Positions 18,040 to 27,398 of a DNA stretch of 64,000 bases are shown piece by piece. The position numbers and the translations under genes are program-made. The stretch comes from Hominisplanchenecus_A murintestinalis (GTDB lineage: Bacteria > Bacillota > Clostridia > Lachnospirales > Lachnospiraceae): contig NZ_CALPCM010000007.1 of NCBI RefSeq assembly GCF_943193015.1, forward strand, positions 50,795 through 114,794. The letters run 5' to 3'. Position 1 is the stretch's first letter. Each line of letters opens with the position of its first letter. The notes beneath the pieces are model-generated. The model had not been told where the DNA came from and ran no database searches. It worked only from the letters and a program-made list of their open reading frames with translations.

Positions 18040-19011
18040 ATGAAGCTGATTATACAAATTCCATGTTACAATGAGGCGGAAACTCTGGAAATCGCATTGA
18101 ACGATTTGCCGAAGAAGATTGATGGCATTGATGAGATTGAATATCTGATTATCAATGACGGAAGCAAAGACAATACGGTTCAGGTAGCGAAAGACTGGGG
18201 CGTTCATTATGTGGTGAATTTTAAGAAAAATAAAGGTCTTGCCAAAGGATTTATGGCGGGTATTGACGCGTGCCTGAGAAACGGGGCGGATATTATCGTA
18301 AATACAGATGCGGACAACCAGTATAACGGTGAGGATATTGAAAAACTGGTACGTCCGATTCTGGAGGAAAAGGCGGATATTGTAATCGGGGAACGTCCCA
18401 TTGATGATACAGAGCACTTTTCACCGTTGAAAAAGAAACTTCAGCATTTCGGGAGCTGGACGGTGCGCGTGGCTTCAAAGACAGATATTCCCGACGCGCC
18501 GAGCGGATTCCGGGCATACAGCCGGGATGCGGCGATGCGCCTGAATGTGACAAATGAATATACGTATACCCTGGAAACGATTATTCAGGCGGGAAGAAAT
18601 AAGATAGCGATGAAGTCCGTGCCGGTCCGCACGAACCCGGAGCTTCGGAAATCCAGGCTCTTTTCGAGCATGTTTGGTTATGTGAAGCGTTCAATGGTGA
18701 CGATTGTGCGTTCTTTTATGATGTACAAGCCGCTGCGTTTCTTTACGTTAATCGGCGGTATCTTCCTGCTGATCGGCCTGGCGCTGGGTATCCGTTTTCT
18801 GGTGTATTTCTTCATGGGCGCCGGGACGGGGCATATTCAGTCGCTGATTTTGGCCAGCACGCTGTCGATGATGGGATTTATGACGGTGATTATCGGCCTG
18901 CAGGCGGACGTCATCGCGGGCAACAGGAAGCTGCTTGAGGATATCCAGTACCATGTGCGGAAGCTGGACTATGACGCAGAGAATTCCAGACCATCAGAAG
19001 AGGATAAATAG
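18040..19011 (+). CDS. GT2 family, polyprenyl-phosphate sugar synthase-like (DPM1/GtrB type)
   Basis: A 323-residue family 2 enzyme of the DPM1-like subgroup, which typically moves a sugar from a nucleotide donor to undecaprenyl phosphate. The catalytic domain shows LIIQIPCYNEAETLEIALND, YLIINDGSKDNT, IIVNTDADNQYNGEDIEKLV and APSGFRAYSRDAAM. Two hydrophobic segments near the C terminus (FFTLIGGIFLLIGLALGI and ILASTLSMMGFMTVIIGL) anchor it, as in GtrB proteins. ATG 18040 has GGGAGGT six bases upstream; an in-frame GTG at 18019 lacks such a site. It stops one base before the broken pyruvyltransferase gene. The product would serve the GT-C-like proteins of the locus. Confidence 0.82.
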   Translation: MKLIIQIPCYNEAETLEIALNDLPKKIDGIDEIEYLIINDGSKDNTVQVAKDWGVHYVVNFKKNKGLAKGFMAGIDACLRNGADIIVNTDADNQYNGEDIEKLVRPILEEKADIVIGERPIDDTEHFSPLKKKLQHFGSWTVRVASKTDIPDAPSGFRAYSRDAAMRLNVTNEYTYTLETIIQAGRNKIAMKSVPVRTNPELRKSRLFSSMFGYVKRSMVTIVRSFMMYKPLRFFTLIGGIFLLIGLALGIRFLVYFFMGAGTGHIQSLILASTLSMMGFMTVIIGLQADVIAGNRKLLEDIQYHVRKLDYDAENSRPSEEDK

Positions 19012-19012
19012 T

Positions 19013-21027
19013 ATGAGAGATGTGGTAATCGCGATTACGGCTGCCAGCTACAGTGGAAATAAGAGCGCGGGCGGCGGTGCCGATGCTTCTGGGCGTTCCA
19101 GCCATGAAATATTCCCAGGCTATGGGTACGTTCCATTCTTTTACAAACTGTTTCCTGGCAAAATGGATTTTGACGAAGATAAAACTTATCTGCGGCAGGG
19201 ATGAGGGAACGCTGGAAAACCTGAAATCCATTGGGATTGAGGAAAATGTGCAGCTTTGTGCGGACGGGGCTTTTACGATGGCAGATGATGCACGTTGCAA
19301 TGAGATGGTGGACGGGGTATGCCGCGCAGATGAGTTTTACCGTGCCTGCGGCAGTGCAGACAGCCGTCTGGTAGGGATTTCTATCAGTTCTGTCGTGGAG
19401 AAAAAGTGCGGCAAGATAAATATTGACTATAAAGGAATTATGGTTGATTTTATTGATAAACTGAACAGGGCAGGCTATAAAGTGCTGATTATCGCCAACG
19501 GCGCCCGGATAAACAGCCAAAAGCCGCGGAATAATGATCTTATGATTTGCGATGCGGTGTATGAGGGCGTGAAGGACAAGCGTATGGTGCGCTGGTATCA
19601 TAAAGAAATGGAAGCAGAGGAAATCAGGGCATATCTGGGAAAATGCCGTTTCCTGGTGGCTTCAAGATTCCATGCGATGATTGGCGCGCTGGAGCAGAAA
19701 GTTCCCGTATTGCGGGTAGGATGGAGTCATAAATACCAGGAGGTGCTGGACTTCTTTCATCTGGGGCAGTATGCGATTGATTTTTCCAATTTGACTGCGG
19801 AATCTCTGGAGCAGGAGTTTTACAAGTTTGCGGAATGTGAAGATGAAATCAGGGGAAAGATTGAAGAGAGCTATGAAGCAGTGATGGAAAGCTCGCGGAA
19901 GAATATTGAGTATGTAGGCGCAATCGTAGACGAAATCGTGGCAAAGTCTGCGAAGAAAAAGAAGATTTTAGACTATAAGAATCCTGATAAATACCTGGGG
20001 ACGCATGTGGCGTGCCGCAAAGGGTATGCACAGGATGAGGGAATCCGGGAGAATGCTGCGTCAGGCGGTATGGTTACGGCGCTGCTCTGCCATCTGCTAA
20101 AGACCGGGCAGATTGACGGAGCATGGGTGACAAAGACGAAAGTGGAAAACGGGGTTCTGGGTTATGATACGTTTATCGCTGTTACGGAAGAGGAGATAAG
20201 AGGCGCGTCGTCCAGTATTTATATGAATATCCCGCTATTGAAACATGTGGATATCGTGAGGAACTTTGACGGTAAGGTGGCTGTGGTCATGACGCCATGT
20301 ATGCTGCACGGATTGGAGAAGCTGATGGAGAAGGATGCCGGGCTGCGGGAGAAAATCGTGCTGAAGCTGGGACTGTATTGCAGCGGAAACCATTCGGACA
20401 AGGCGACGCTGCTTTCCCTGGAGCAGTCGAAGGTCAGCCTGGACGGGGCAGAGCGGCTGTATTATCGCCGTGGACATTGGAGAGGCTGTCGTCTGTGGTT
20501 TACAAGGACGGAAGCGAGAAAACTTTTTCCTATTCCAAGACCATCTGCGCTTACAAAAACGCTTACTTTTTTGAGAAAGGAAGCTGCATGACCTGCCAGG
20601 ATCATTTTGCACTGGCGGCAGATATCAGTTTTGGCGATATCTGGCTGAAAGAGATGAAGGGAAACCCCATTAAGCATACGAGCTGTGTGATACGGAATGA
20701 AAAGGCATAGAAGCTGTATCGGTCGGCAGTAGAGGCAGGATCCATCGAAGATTCCCAGATCAGCGACAGGGGTATGGTGCGGAGCCAGAAGCCGCGCTGG
20801 TATTTAAGTATACATGTGCGGCGACGAAGCTGAAATATTTGGAGAAGCAGGGGCGGCATCCTGCCCTGACGGCAGATGATAAATGTAAGTGGAATCACAG
20901 GCTGGTATTTTATCTGGCAAGGAAAAATAAGGATTATTCAGAAAAGCATTATGACAGGCTGCGGAAAGTGCCGTATATTTTTATATATTATTATATGTGC
21001 TTTATACGTGTGCTATTGAGCTTTTGA
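19013..21027 (+). pseudogene. Broken fusion of polysaccharide pyruvyl transferase and FrhB-like domains
   Basis: A once-long two-domain gene with at least four lesions. It starts at ATG 19013 (RDVVIAITAASYSGNK), then loses frame near 19060-19090. At that point the expected ~100 residues between the start and LLGVPAMKYSQAMG seem to be missing, so a deletion is likely. The second frame runs through LCADGAFTM, FLVASRFHAMIGAL (pyruvyl transferase) and ENAASGGMVTALLCHLL (FrhB-like domain). Around 20480 the frame shifts again to SSVVYKDGSEKTFSYSKTIC. A TAG interrupts at 20708-20710. A third shift near 20790 leads to LKYLEKQGRHPALTADDKC and the final stop at 21027. The gene cannot make a full product. 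Confidence 0.85.
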
Positions 21028-21076
21028 TAAAAGATAGGCGTATGGTTATGCAGGTTTAGCAAAGGATGATGGGAGT

Positions 21077-22063
21077 ATGGCAAAAGGGACAAAAATCAGT
21101 ACGGAAGAACTTGAGGTACAGAGCATGGAGGGGAAGGCGTCAGGAAGAAAGAAAACATGGATAAAGGTCCTGAAATACGGATTGCTGGTTCCGGTGGCAA
21201 TTTTCCTGGCGCGGTATTTTTATGAAAATGCCGACATATACAGAAACCTGGATGTGACTATTCACTGGCCGGTATTTGCCGGGGCAGTGGGTTTTTATTT
21301 CCTTTATCAGGTAACCCTAGCATCCCTGTGGCATTATATAACGAAGCTGAATGGATGCGGTATCAACTATTTCAAGGCGATTACGGCATATTTGTATTCT
21401 ATCCCGGGAAAATATATCCCGGGTAAAGTGTTTATGCTTTTGGCCAGGATTCCGGCTTATGAGGAGGCGGGCGTGCCGATCCGTAAGGTGACGATTTGTT
21501 TTTTCCTGGAAAATATATGCACCCTGTTGGGAGCGTCGTTCCTGTTCCTGGTGTCGCTGCTGTTCTTTCCGAATGATCTCCTGGCGGATTATCAGTGGGC
21601 GACAGCGGCGCTGGTCGTGGTGTTTTTCATTTGCATCAACCCGAAGATTATCAACTTCTTTCTGCGGATTTTGGAAAAGGTCATCCATAAAAAGGACATG
21701 GAAATACCGATTACTTATGGTGAGATGATTAAAGTGGTGCTGATGTTTATAGGCAATTGGGTCATTGTAGGCGTCGGTTTTTATATGCTGACCTGCTCTA
21801 TCTATCCGATTCCCATGTCAGAAATGCTTTACAGCGCAGGAATTTTTGGGCTGTCCTGCATCATCGGCATCCTGGCGATTTTCGCCCCGTCGGGGCTGGG
21901 AGTCCGGGAGGGTATCCTCGTGCTGGGATTGGGGCTTATTATGCCGGAAGAGTATGCGGTGCTTATCTCTATCGTGTCCCGGCTGTGGATGACAGTATCT
22001 GAGCTGGCGCTGATTGGGATTGCGTTTGTGGTGAACCAGGTGATGGGGAGAAGGAAGAAATAG
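21077..22063 (+). CDS. Flippase-like integral membrane protein (LPG synthase TM-domain family)
   Basis: A 328-residue protein of the UPF0104/AglD2-like group, which equals the membrane-spanning domain of MprF without its aminoacyl-transfer domain. Roughly eight hydrophobic segments are seen after a hydrophilic 30-residue N terminus. Family marks are YLYSIPGKYIPGKVFMLLAR in the middle and FAPSGLGVREGILVLGLGL near the end. Homologues in glycan loci are thought to flip lipid-linked sugars or phospholipids, but direct proof is scarce. The context, after a polyprenyl-phosphate sugar synthase-like gene, fits transbilayer movement of a lipid-phosphate sugar. Start ATG 21077 follows GATGGGAG. Confidence 0.78.
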   Translation: MAKGTKISTEELEVQSMEGKASGRKKTWIKVLKYGLLVPVAIFLARYFYENADIYRNLDVTIHWPVFAGAVGFYFLYQVTLASLWHYITKLNGCGINYFKAITAYLYSIPGKYIPGKVFMLLARIPAYEEAGVPIRKVTICFFLENICTLLGASFLFLVSLLFFPNDLLADYQWATAALVVVFFICINPKIINFFLRILEKVIHKKDMEIPITYGEMIKVVLMFIGNWVIVGVGFYMLTCSIYPIPMSEMLYSAGIFGLSCIIGILAIFAPSGLGVREGILVLGLGLIMPEEYAVLISIVSRLWMTVSELALIGIAFVVNQVMGRRKK

Positions 22064-22109
22064 GAGAACTGTATCAGGCAAATTTGGAGATATAAGAAGG
22101 AGAGTTTCC

Positions 22110-23198
22110 ATGATAAAAGTATCTGTTATTATTCCGATGTATAACGTGGAAAAATATATAGGTCAGTGCGTAGAAAGTGTGTGTGGGCAGACGCTTAGGG
22201 AACTGGAAGTTATTTGTATTGATGATGGGTCGAATGATGCTACAGCCCAGGTTGTTGAGAGTCTGAGAGAAAAGGATGAGAGGGTTTCATTAGTAGTCCA
22301 GAGGAATCAAGGGGTTTCCGCGTCCAGAAATGCAGGGTTAAAACTTGCCAGAGGCGAATATATTTCTTTTCTGGACAGTGATGATTATTTGAAAGAAAAT
22401 GCTCTTGAAATTTTGTATGCGGAGGCTAAAGAAAAAGAACTGGATGAATTGTTTTATAACGCAGAATCTTTCTATGAATCAGAGGAATTGAAAGAAAAGC
22501 AGAAAGTTTATGAAGATTACTATGAGAGAAAAGGAGTTTATGATAAAGTATGCACTGGCAGAGAAATGTTTGTGGCTATGCATGCAAATGGGGAATTTAA
22601 GCCGTCTGTCTGTCTGCAGTTGTGGCGCAGGGAGTTTCTGGAAAGCTGCGGAGTTCTTTTCTATGAAGGAATTATTCATGAGGATAATCTATTTACAATT
22701 GAATGTATGGCAGAATCGCAGAGAACCTACTTTTTGAATGAACACTTATATATGCGCAGGGTCAGAGAGAACTCTATTATGACGAAGGAAAAAGAGTTTC
22801 TGAATGCCTACGGATATTTTAAGGTGATTTGTGAGCTGATTGCCTATGGAGAAAAGAAGTGTCTGAATATGGATAAAATATTCTGGAAAGCTTATATGAA
22901 GCGGCTGAAGATTTTGAGCGACATGAGCGTTCAGTGTGTTAGAAAGAGCGGTGAAAAGGGAGAAAGGGGCATGCTTAGCCTGGACGCAGGAGAGCAGCAG
23001 CTTTTTTATATTATTGTGCTGCACGGTGCAGAGGTGCGTGACAGACTTGAGAGAAGGATGGAAAGAATACAGAAAGAAAAAGACAAACTGGATGAAGAAT
23101 TGCGGCAGCTTAAGCAGAGCCGTTCCTATGGAATAGGAAAAATGGTGACATGGCTTCCAGGGAAAATCAAGATGCTGATAAGAGGCAGAGAGGATTAG
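22110..23198 (+). CDS. GT2 family glycosyltransferase with coiled-coil tail
   Basis: A 362-residue family 2 enzyme: VSVIIPMYNVEKYIGQC, CIDDGSNDAT and SFLDSDDYLKENALEILY form the GT-A donor and metal site. Further on, LWRREFLESCGVLFYEGIIH and EDNLF resemble the acceptor region of other locus enzymes. The C terminus carries a coiled coil (ERMERIQKEKDKLDEELRQL) and the tail SYGIGKMVTWLPGKIKMLI, shared with the enzymes at 4383 and 5542. A strong AGAAGGAGAG site precedes the ATG. It comes just before the flippase gene and begins the more A+T-rich half of the locus. Sugar specificity unknown. Confidence 0.85.
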   Translation: MIKVSVIIPMYNVEKYIGQCVESVCGQTLRELEVICIDDGSNDATAQVVESLREKDERVSLVVQRNQGVSASRNAGLKLARGEYISFLDSDDYLKENALEILYAEAKEKELDELFYNAESFYESEELKEKQKVYEDYYERKGVYDKVCTGREMFVAMHANGEFKPSVCLQLWRREFLESCGVLFYEGIIHEDNLFTIECMAESQRTYFLNEHLYMRRVRENSIMTKEKEFLNAYGYFKVICELIAYGEKKCLNMDKIFWKAYMKRLKILSDMSVQCVRKSGEKGERGMLSLDAGEQQLFYIIVLHGAEVRDRLERRMERIQKEKDKLDEELRQLKQSRSYGIGKMVTWLPGKIKMLIRGRED

Positions 23199-23261
23199 GA
23201 GTTGAAAGGAAAACAGATATGCCACTGCAGGGAGTGAGGTTTGTAAAGGAAGGTGAACTAC

Positions 23262-24734
23262 TTGGCGGATAAAATAAACGCAAAAGGTTTTATTAAAAAT
23301 ATTGTCGGATTTTCCATGAGTACCTGGGTTGGATTTGCCATCAGTTTTTTTACGATTCCAATTATTACGAGGATTTTTGACCCTGACGCAATGGGGAAAA
23401 TCAATATGTATACAACAATTGTGAATTTAGGGATGACAATTGTTCTGTGTGGGTTAGATCAAACGTATACACGTTTTTATTATGAGGGGATTCATGGAAA
23501 GAGTAGCCGTGTGATTTTTTCTTATGCCCTTATCGCGACAACATTTGTTTCGGCTGTGGCAATTTTGATTGCATTTCCGTTTCGCGAGAGGCTTGCCTAT
23601 GAGGTGGTAGGGGAAGGAAAAGAGATAATATTTTGGTGTCTGGCAGTGAGCATTTATGCAATGGCAATTTTAAGATTGTATAATTTAAATTACCGGATGC
23701 GGCAGGATTGTATTCGGTTTTCTATACAGTCTTTGCTGATAGTGATGTGTACCAAAGTGGCGTATATTGTGTGTGCTGGATGGGACACTACATATTACAG
23801 CGCTGTATTGTTAAATTCAGGTTTGGTAGTGTTACTAATGGCTGTATACTGGTTCATTCAGAAAGACGCGAGGGTGTCTTCGGGAAAGGAACTGGTTTAT
23901 GATAAAGAGACAGTGAGAGTGATGCTGAAGTTTGGCTTGCCGCTTATGCCCGCATCAATTATTGCCTGGCTGAATACTTCAATCTCAAATCTTCTGATAA
24001 AAGAGCAGCTGACGTTTACCGCTTTGGGCGTGTATTCTTCTGCACTTTCTATTGCATCTCTTATTAATCTGATTCAGGCAGGATTTAATATGTACTGGAC
24101 AGCCTTTGTATATGAAAATTATAAGAAAGAACAGAAGAGAATTAGCGCTGTCCATAATTACATCACATATGTTATGGTATTATTTGGGATGGGAATTCTG
24201 CTTTTCCAGGATATTATTTTTCTTTTGTTGGGAGAATCCTACCGTTCATCCAAGAGTTTTTTCGCATTCCTTTTGATGGCGCCAATCTGTTATACGATTT
24301 CAGAGAGTACAGGAGTAGGGATTGCAATTGCAAAAAAGACTCAGTTAAACATGGTTTTTATCCTGGGCTCTCTAATTGTTAATGTGGCCGGATGCTATAT
24401 TTTGATTCCCAGATATGGTTCAATGGGGGCGGCGATCGCTTCGGCGGCGGCAGGGCTTGTGTATCTGGCAATCCGAAGCGTATTGGGTGAAAAATATTAT
24501 AAATGTGTAAATTCGTATAAAAAGAGCGTCACAGCTCTGATACTGATGTTGGCGGCATGTATTGTAAATATGTTTTTCAGCGAGAGTCCGTGGGTAAGAA
24601 TAGGAAGTATTGTGCTGCTGATGATAGTACTGACCCTGCTGTATGTAAAAGAATTCATAAAGCTGTTCAAACTGGCAGCGGGGATTTTACAAGATATAGG
24701 GGGGCGTCTGCTCACTTTCTGGGATAAGCGTTGA
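23262..24734 (+). CDS. Oligosaccharide flippase (Wzx/PST family)
   Basis: A 490-residue MATE-superfamily protein with about twelve to fourteen hydrophobic segments. The opening GFIKNIVGFSMSTWVGFAIS followed by PIITRIFDPDAMGKINMYTT is typical of Wzx/RfbX polysaccharide flippases, as is FGLPLMPASIIAWLNTSISN in the middle. It should move an undecaprenyl-diphosphate-linked repeat unit outward. I prefer the TTG start at 23262, which has GGAAGGTG at a proper distance; the in-frame GTG at 23253 lies within that site. This is a second export route besides Wzm/Wzt. Its stop overlaps the -35 box of the next promoter. Confidence 0.88.
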   Translation: MADKINAKGFIKNIVGFSMSTWVGFAISFFTIPIITRIFDPDAMGKINMYTTIVNLGMTIVLCGLDQTYTRFYYEGIHGKSSRVIFSYALIATTFVSAVAILIAFPFRERLAYEVVGEGKEIIFWCLAVSIYAMAILRLYNLNYRMRQDCIRFSIQSLLIVMCTKVAYIVCAGWDTTYYSAVLLNSGLVVLLMAVYWFIQKDARVSSGKELVYDKETVRVMLKFGLPLMPASIIAWLNTSISNLLIKEQLTFTALGVYSSALSIASLINLIQAGFNMYWTAFVYENYKKEQKRISAVHNYITYVMVLFGMGILLFQDIIFLLLGESYRSSKSFFAFLLMAPICYTISESTGVGIAIAKKTQLNMVFILGSLIVNVAGCYILIPRYGSMGAAIASAAAGLVYLAIRSVLGEKYYKCVNSYKKSVTALILMLAACIVNMFFSESPWVRIGSIVLLMIVLTLLYVKEFIKLFKLAAGILQDIGGRLLTFWDKR

Positions 24735-24759
24735 CGCAGTAAAATATTTGCTATATAAT
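24731..24759 (+). promoter_or_regulatory. Predicted SigA-type promoter
   Basis: TTGACG (24731-24736), a 17-base spacer and TATAAT (24754-24759). The -35 box contains the stop codon of the flippase gene. It should drive the MORN lipoprotein and, as gaps are short and no terminator is seen, the following sugar genes. Confidence 0.7.
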
Positions 24760-24790
24760 GTAAAGCAGTTTATGAATGAGGTGTCGTAAT

Positions 24791-26026
24791 TTGAAAAAGA
24801 AAAAAATAGTTTCAGTGGTGTGTTTTGCAATGCTGTTAGCTATGGGATGCTCAAACAGCCAGCCGACAGAGCAGGCAGATATAAGCCATTCTTTTTACTG
24901 GGGGGGGACCGTCTGCACAGGGAATTATACCGGAGAAATGCAAGGAGGAAAACCTTGGGGGAAAGGAACTTTTCATGGATATGTGATGCGTGACGGGCAA
25001 GAGCAGGATAAAGTATCTTACACTGGTAAGTGGAAAGATGGGAGGCTGGCAGGTAAAGGGGTTTTTGAGAACCTTAGCAGGGGAGTTTCTTATGATGGAA
25101 AATTTTCTAATAATGCTAAAAATGGAGAGATAGTGGTAAAACAGGACGGCAGTAATACGTATGAAAAAGTTACTTTCCGGAAAGATATACCTTATGGCAT
25201 TTCAGTTCTATATGATGAGAAAACGGATGGAATCATAGGTTATGACAGATATTATAAAGGCATACGGGTATCTGAAATCATAGCGGATGCCAGGAAATTT
25301 GATTATGCAGAACTGGTGTATAGTGCAGAAGAACACTATTATGAAAAAATAGCGCTGGACTGTCAGGTGGAGAAAAAAAGCATCAGAGAAATTACAATAG
25401 ATGAAGAGAAGGAAGACAGTAAGGAAGCAGAGACAGAGCGGATAGCCGAGCTGCAGGTACGGGACAAATCGGGAAATCGTTATTTGATAGTATACAATAT
25501 TGAATATCCCAGAATTGCAGAAAATTATATGCCGGATGTAGTTGTTGGAGAGCAGATTCGGGCGTACGCATTTACGAGAGGACTCTCAGAAATAGATGAA
25601 GGCGCATTGCAGGAAGGACAGTATCCTTTACTGGAAGGTGTAACGGCATTGCGGGAAGGATGTGAATTCAACTTTGAAAATCCGGCATATGAATATCAGA
25701 ATTTCTTGGATTTTCCATATGAATATCAGGGGCTTAAAGCACAAATGTCTGGAACCATAAAGCAAATGCGGTTTGGTTCGGATGGGCAGATATTCCTGTT
25801 TGTTGAATCCCGGACATATTCTGAAGATGAGAGTAAGAATTATCTTTGTGTGTATGAGCCGTCAGATAAGGGAGATAATCAAATTGTGCCGATTGTAGGC
25901 GATAAAATCAATGTCAAAGGAAAATTTGACACTGTATATTTAAAAGCAGAGGGAGACAAGCTGTTGATGTATCCCCGGATTTTGATATCAAATAATTCAT
26001 TGGAGATAAAAGAAAGGACAAAATAG
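24791..26026 (+). CDS. MORN-repeat lipoprotein
   Basis: A 411-residue predicted lipoprotein. The signal peptide MKKKKIVSVVCFAMLLAMGC ends in a lipobox (LAMG-C20). The mature N-terminal part has MORN-like repeats (TGEMQGGKPWGKGTFHG, YTGKWKDGRLAGKGVFEN, SYDGKFSNNAKNGEI). The rest is unrecognised; its end, with GTIKQMRFGSDGQIFLFVES and KINVKGKF, looks like an OB-fold-type beta domain. TTG 24791 is taken as start because TGAGGTG is spaced 7 bases upstream, while ATG 24776 overlaps that site. It should sit on the outer face of the membrane. Its role in a polysaccharide locus is unknown; a part in glycan assembly or sensing is speculation. Confidence 0.75.
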   Translation: MKKKKIVSVVCFAMLLAMGCSNSQPTEQADISHSFYWGGTVCTGNYTGEMQGGKPWGKGTFHGYVMRDGQEQDKVSYTGKWKDGRLAGKGVFENLSRGVSYDGKFSNNAKNGEIVVKQDGSNTYEKVTFRKDIPYGISVLYDEKTDGIIGYDRYYKGIRVSEIIADARKFDYAELVYSAEEHYYEKIALDCQVEKKSIREITIDEEKEDSKEAETERIAELQVRDKSGNRYLIVYNIEYPRIAENYMPDVVVGEQIRAYAFTRGLSEIDEGALQEGQYPLLEGVTALREGCEFNFENPAYEYQNFLDFPYEYQGLKAQMSGTIKQMRFGSDGQIFLFVESRTYSEDESKNYLCVYEPSDKGDNQIVPIVGDKINVKGKFDTVYLKAEGDKLLMYPRILISNNSLEIKERTK

Positions 26027-26061
26027 CCTGGCGGCAGTTTTGTCAGATATGTGGAGGAAAA

Positions 26062-27375
26062 ATGAAAGAATATTTGTTGAAAAAGATTAGTAACAGGGAA
26101 ATTAGAGTAGGAGTTGTAGGTCTTGGGTATGTGGGACTTCCTTTGGCAGTAGAAAAGGCAAAAGCAGGTTTTCAGACGATTGGGTTTGATGTCCAGGATA
26201 CGAAAGTACACATGGTAAATGAAGGGCACAACTATATCGGCGATGTTGTTGACAGTGACTTAAAGAGATTAGTAGACGAGAAAATGCTGGTTGCGACAAC
26301 AGATTTCAGCTTTGTGAAAGATGTGGATTTTATTGCGATCTGTGTGCCGACGCCATTGGACGAGCATCAGCAGCCGGATATCAGTTATGTGAAAGCTTCT
26401 ACAGAAGCAATTTCGAAATATCTGACAAAAAATACAATGGTGGTTTTGGAATCCACCACCTATCCAGGGACGACAGAAGAACTTATTCGGCCGATTTTGG
26501 AAGAGGGTTCCGGGTTGAAGTGTGGGGAAGACTTCTATCTTGGGTTTTCACCAGAACGTGTCGATCCTGGAAATTTGATTTATAAGACGAAAAACACGCC
26601 TAAAGTGGTAGGGGCGATTGGTAAAGATGCGACAGAGGTTATTGCGGCGATGTACCGTGCAGTTCTTGAAGGAGAAGTATGCGAAGTGTCGTCGCCGGCA
26701 ATTGCCGAGATGGAAAAGATTTTGGAAAACACCTACAGGAATATTAATATTGGCCTGGTGAATGAACTGACGATGCTCTGCAACGAAATGGGCATCAGTA
26801 TCTGGGAAGTGATCGACGCTGCAAAGACAAAACCATATGGGTTCCAGGCATTTTATCCGGGTCCGGGTTTGGGGGGGCATTGTATTCCTTTAGATCCATA
26901 TTATCTCTCGTGGAAAGCGCGTGAGTATGGATTCCACACTTCGATGATTGAAAGTTCTATGATGATTAACGATCGTATGCCGGAATACTGTGTAGAGCGC
27001 GCAGGAAAAATATTAAACAGATTCCGCAAAGCGCTGAACGGTTCAAAAGTGCTGGTGCTGGGTGTGGCATATAAGCAGGATATAGATGATTACCGGGAAA
27101 GCCCTGCGCTCCGTGTGATTGAGGAGCTTCAGAAAGTGGGTGCAGAGGTTCGTTATTATGATCCATGGGTACAGGAGTACCGTTATAGGGGAGAATCCCG
27201 GAAAAGCGAGCCGGAAATGACGAAACAGCTTTTGGAAAGCTCGGATCTTGTCATGGTGACTGCCGCGCATACAAATGTGGATTATGAGTTTGTACAAAAA
27301 CATGCAAAAGCCGTTTTTGACACAAAGAATGCGATGAAGAATGTGAAAAACAGAGAGAATATTGAGATACTATAA
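26062..27375 (+). CDS. UDP-N-acetylhexosamine 6-dehydrogenase (WbpA/WecC family)
   Basis: An NAD-dependent four-electron dehydrogenase that oxidises C6 of a UDP-N-acetylhexosamine to the uronic acid. It has 437 residues. VGVVGLGYVGLPLAVEKA is the Rossmann motif, LESTTYPGTTEELIRPILEE and FSPERVDPGN follow, and GPGLGGHCIPLDPYYLSWKA carries the catalytic cysteine. The C-terminal UDP-binding domain shows LVLGVAYKQDIDDYRESPAL. The oxidoreductase, acetyltransferase and aminotransferase genes at 32408-35190 make WbpA (UDP-GlcNAc 6-dehydrogenase) the best match rather than WecC. TGGAGGAAAA precedes the ATG. Confidence 0.88.
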   Translation: MKEYLLKKISNREIRVGVVGLGYVGLPLAVEKAKAGFQTIGFDVQDTKVHMVNEGHNYIGDVVDSDLKRLVDEKMLVATTDFSFVKDVDFIAICVPTPLDEHQQPDISYVKASTEAISKYLTKNTMVVLESTTYPGTTEELIRPILEEGSGLKCGEDFYLGFSPERVDPGNLIYKTKNTPKVVGAIGKDATEVIAAMYRAVLEGEVCEVSSPAIAEMEKILENTYRNINIGLVNELTMLCNEMGISIWEVIDAAKTKPYGFQAFYPGPGLGGHCIPLDPYYLSWKAREYGFHTSMIESSMMINDRMPEYCVERAGKILNRFRKALNGSKVLVLGVAYKQDIDDYRESPALRVIEELQKVGAEVRYYDPWVQEYRYRGESRKSEPEMTKQLLESSDLVMVTAAHTNVDYEFVQKHAKAVFDTKNAMKNVKNRENIEIL

Positions 27376-27398
27376 GAAGGCTGCGAGGAGATTTCCCC

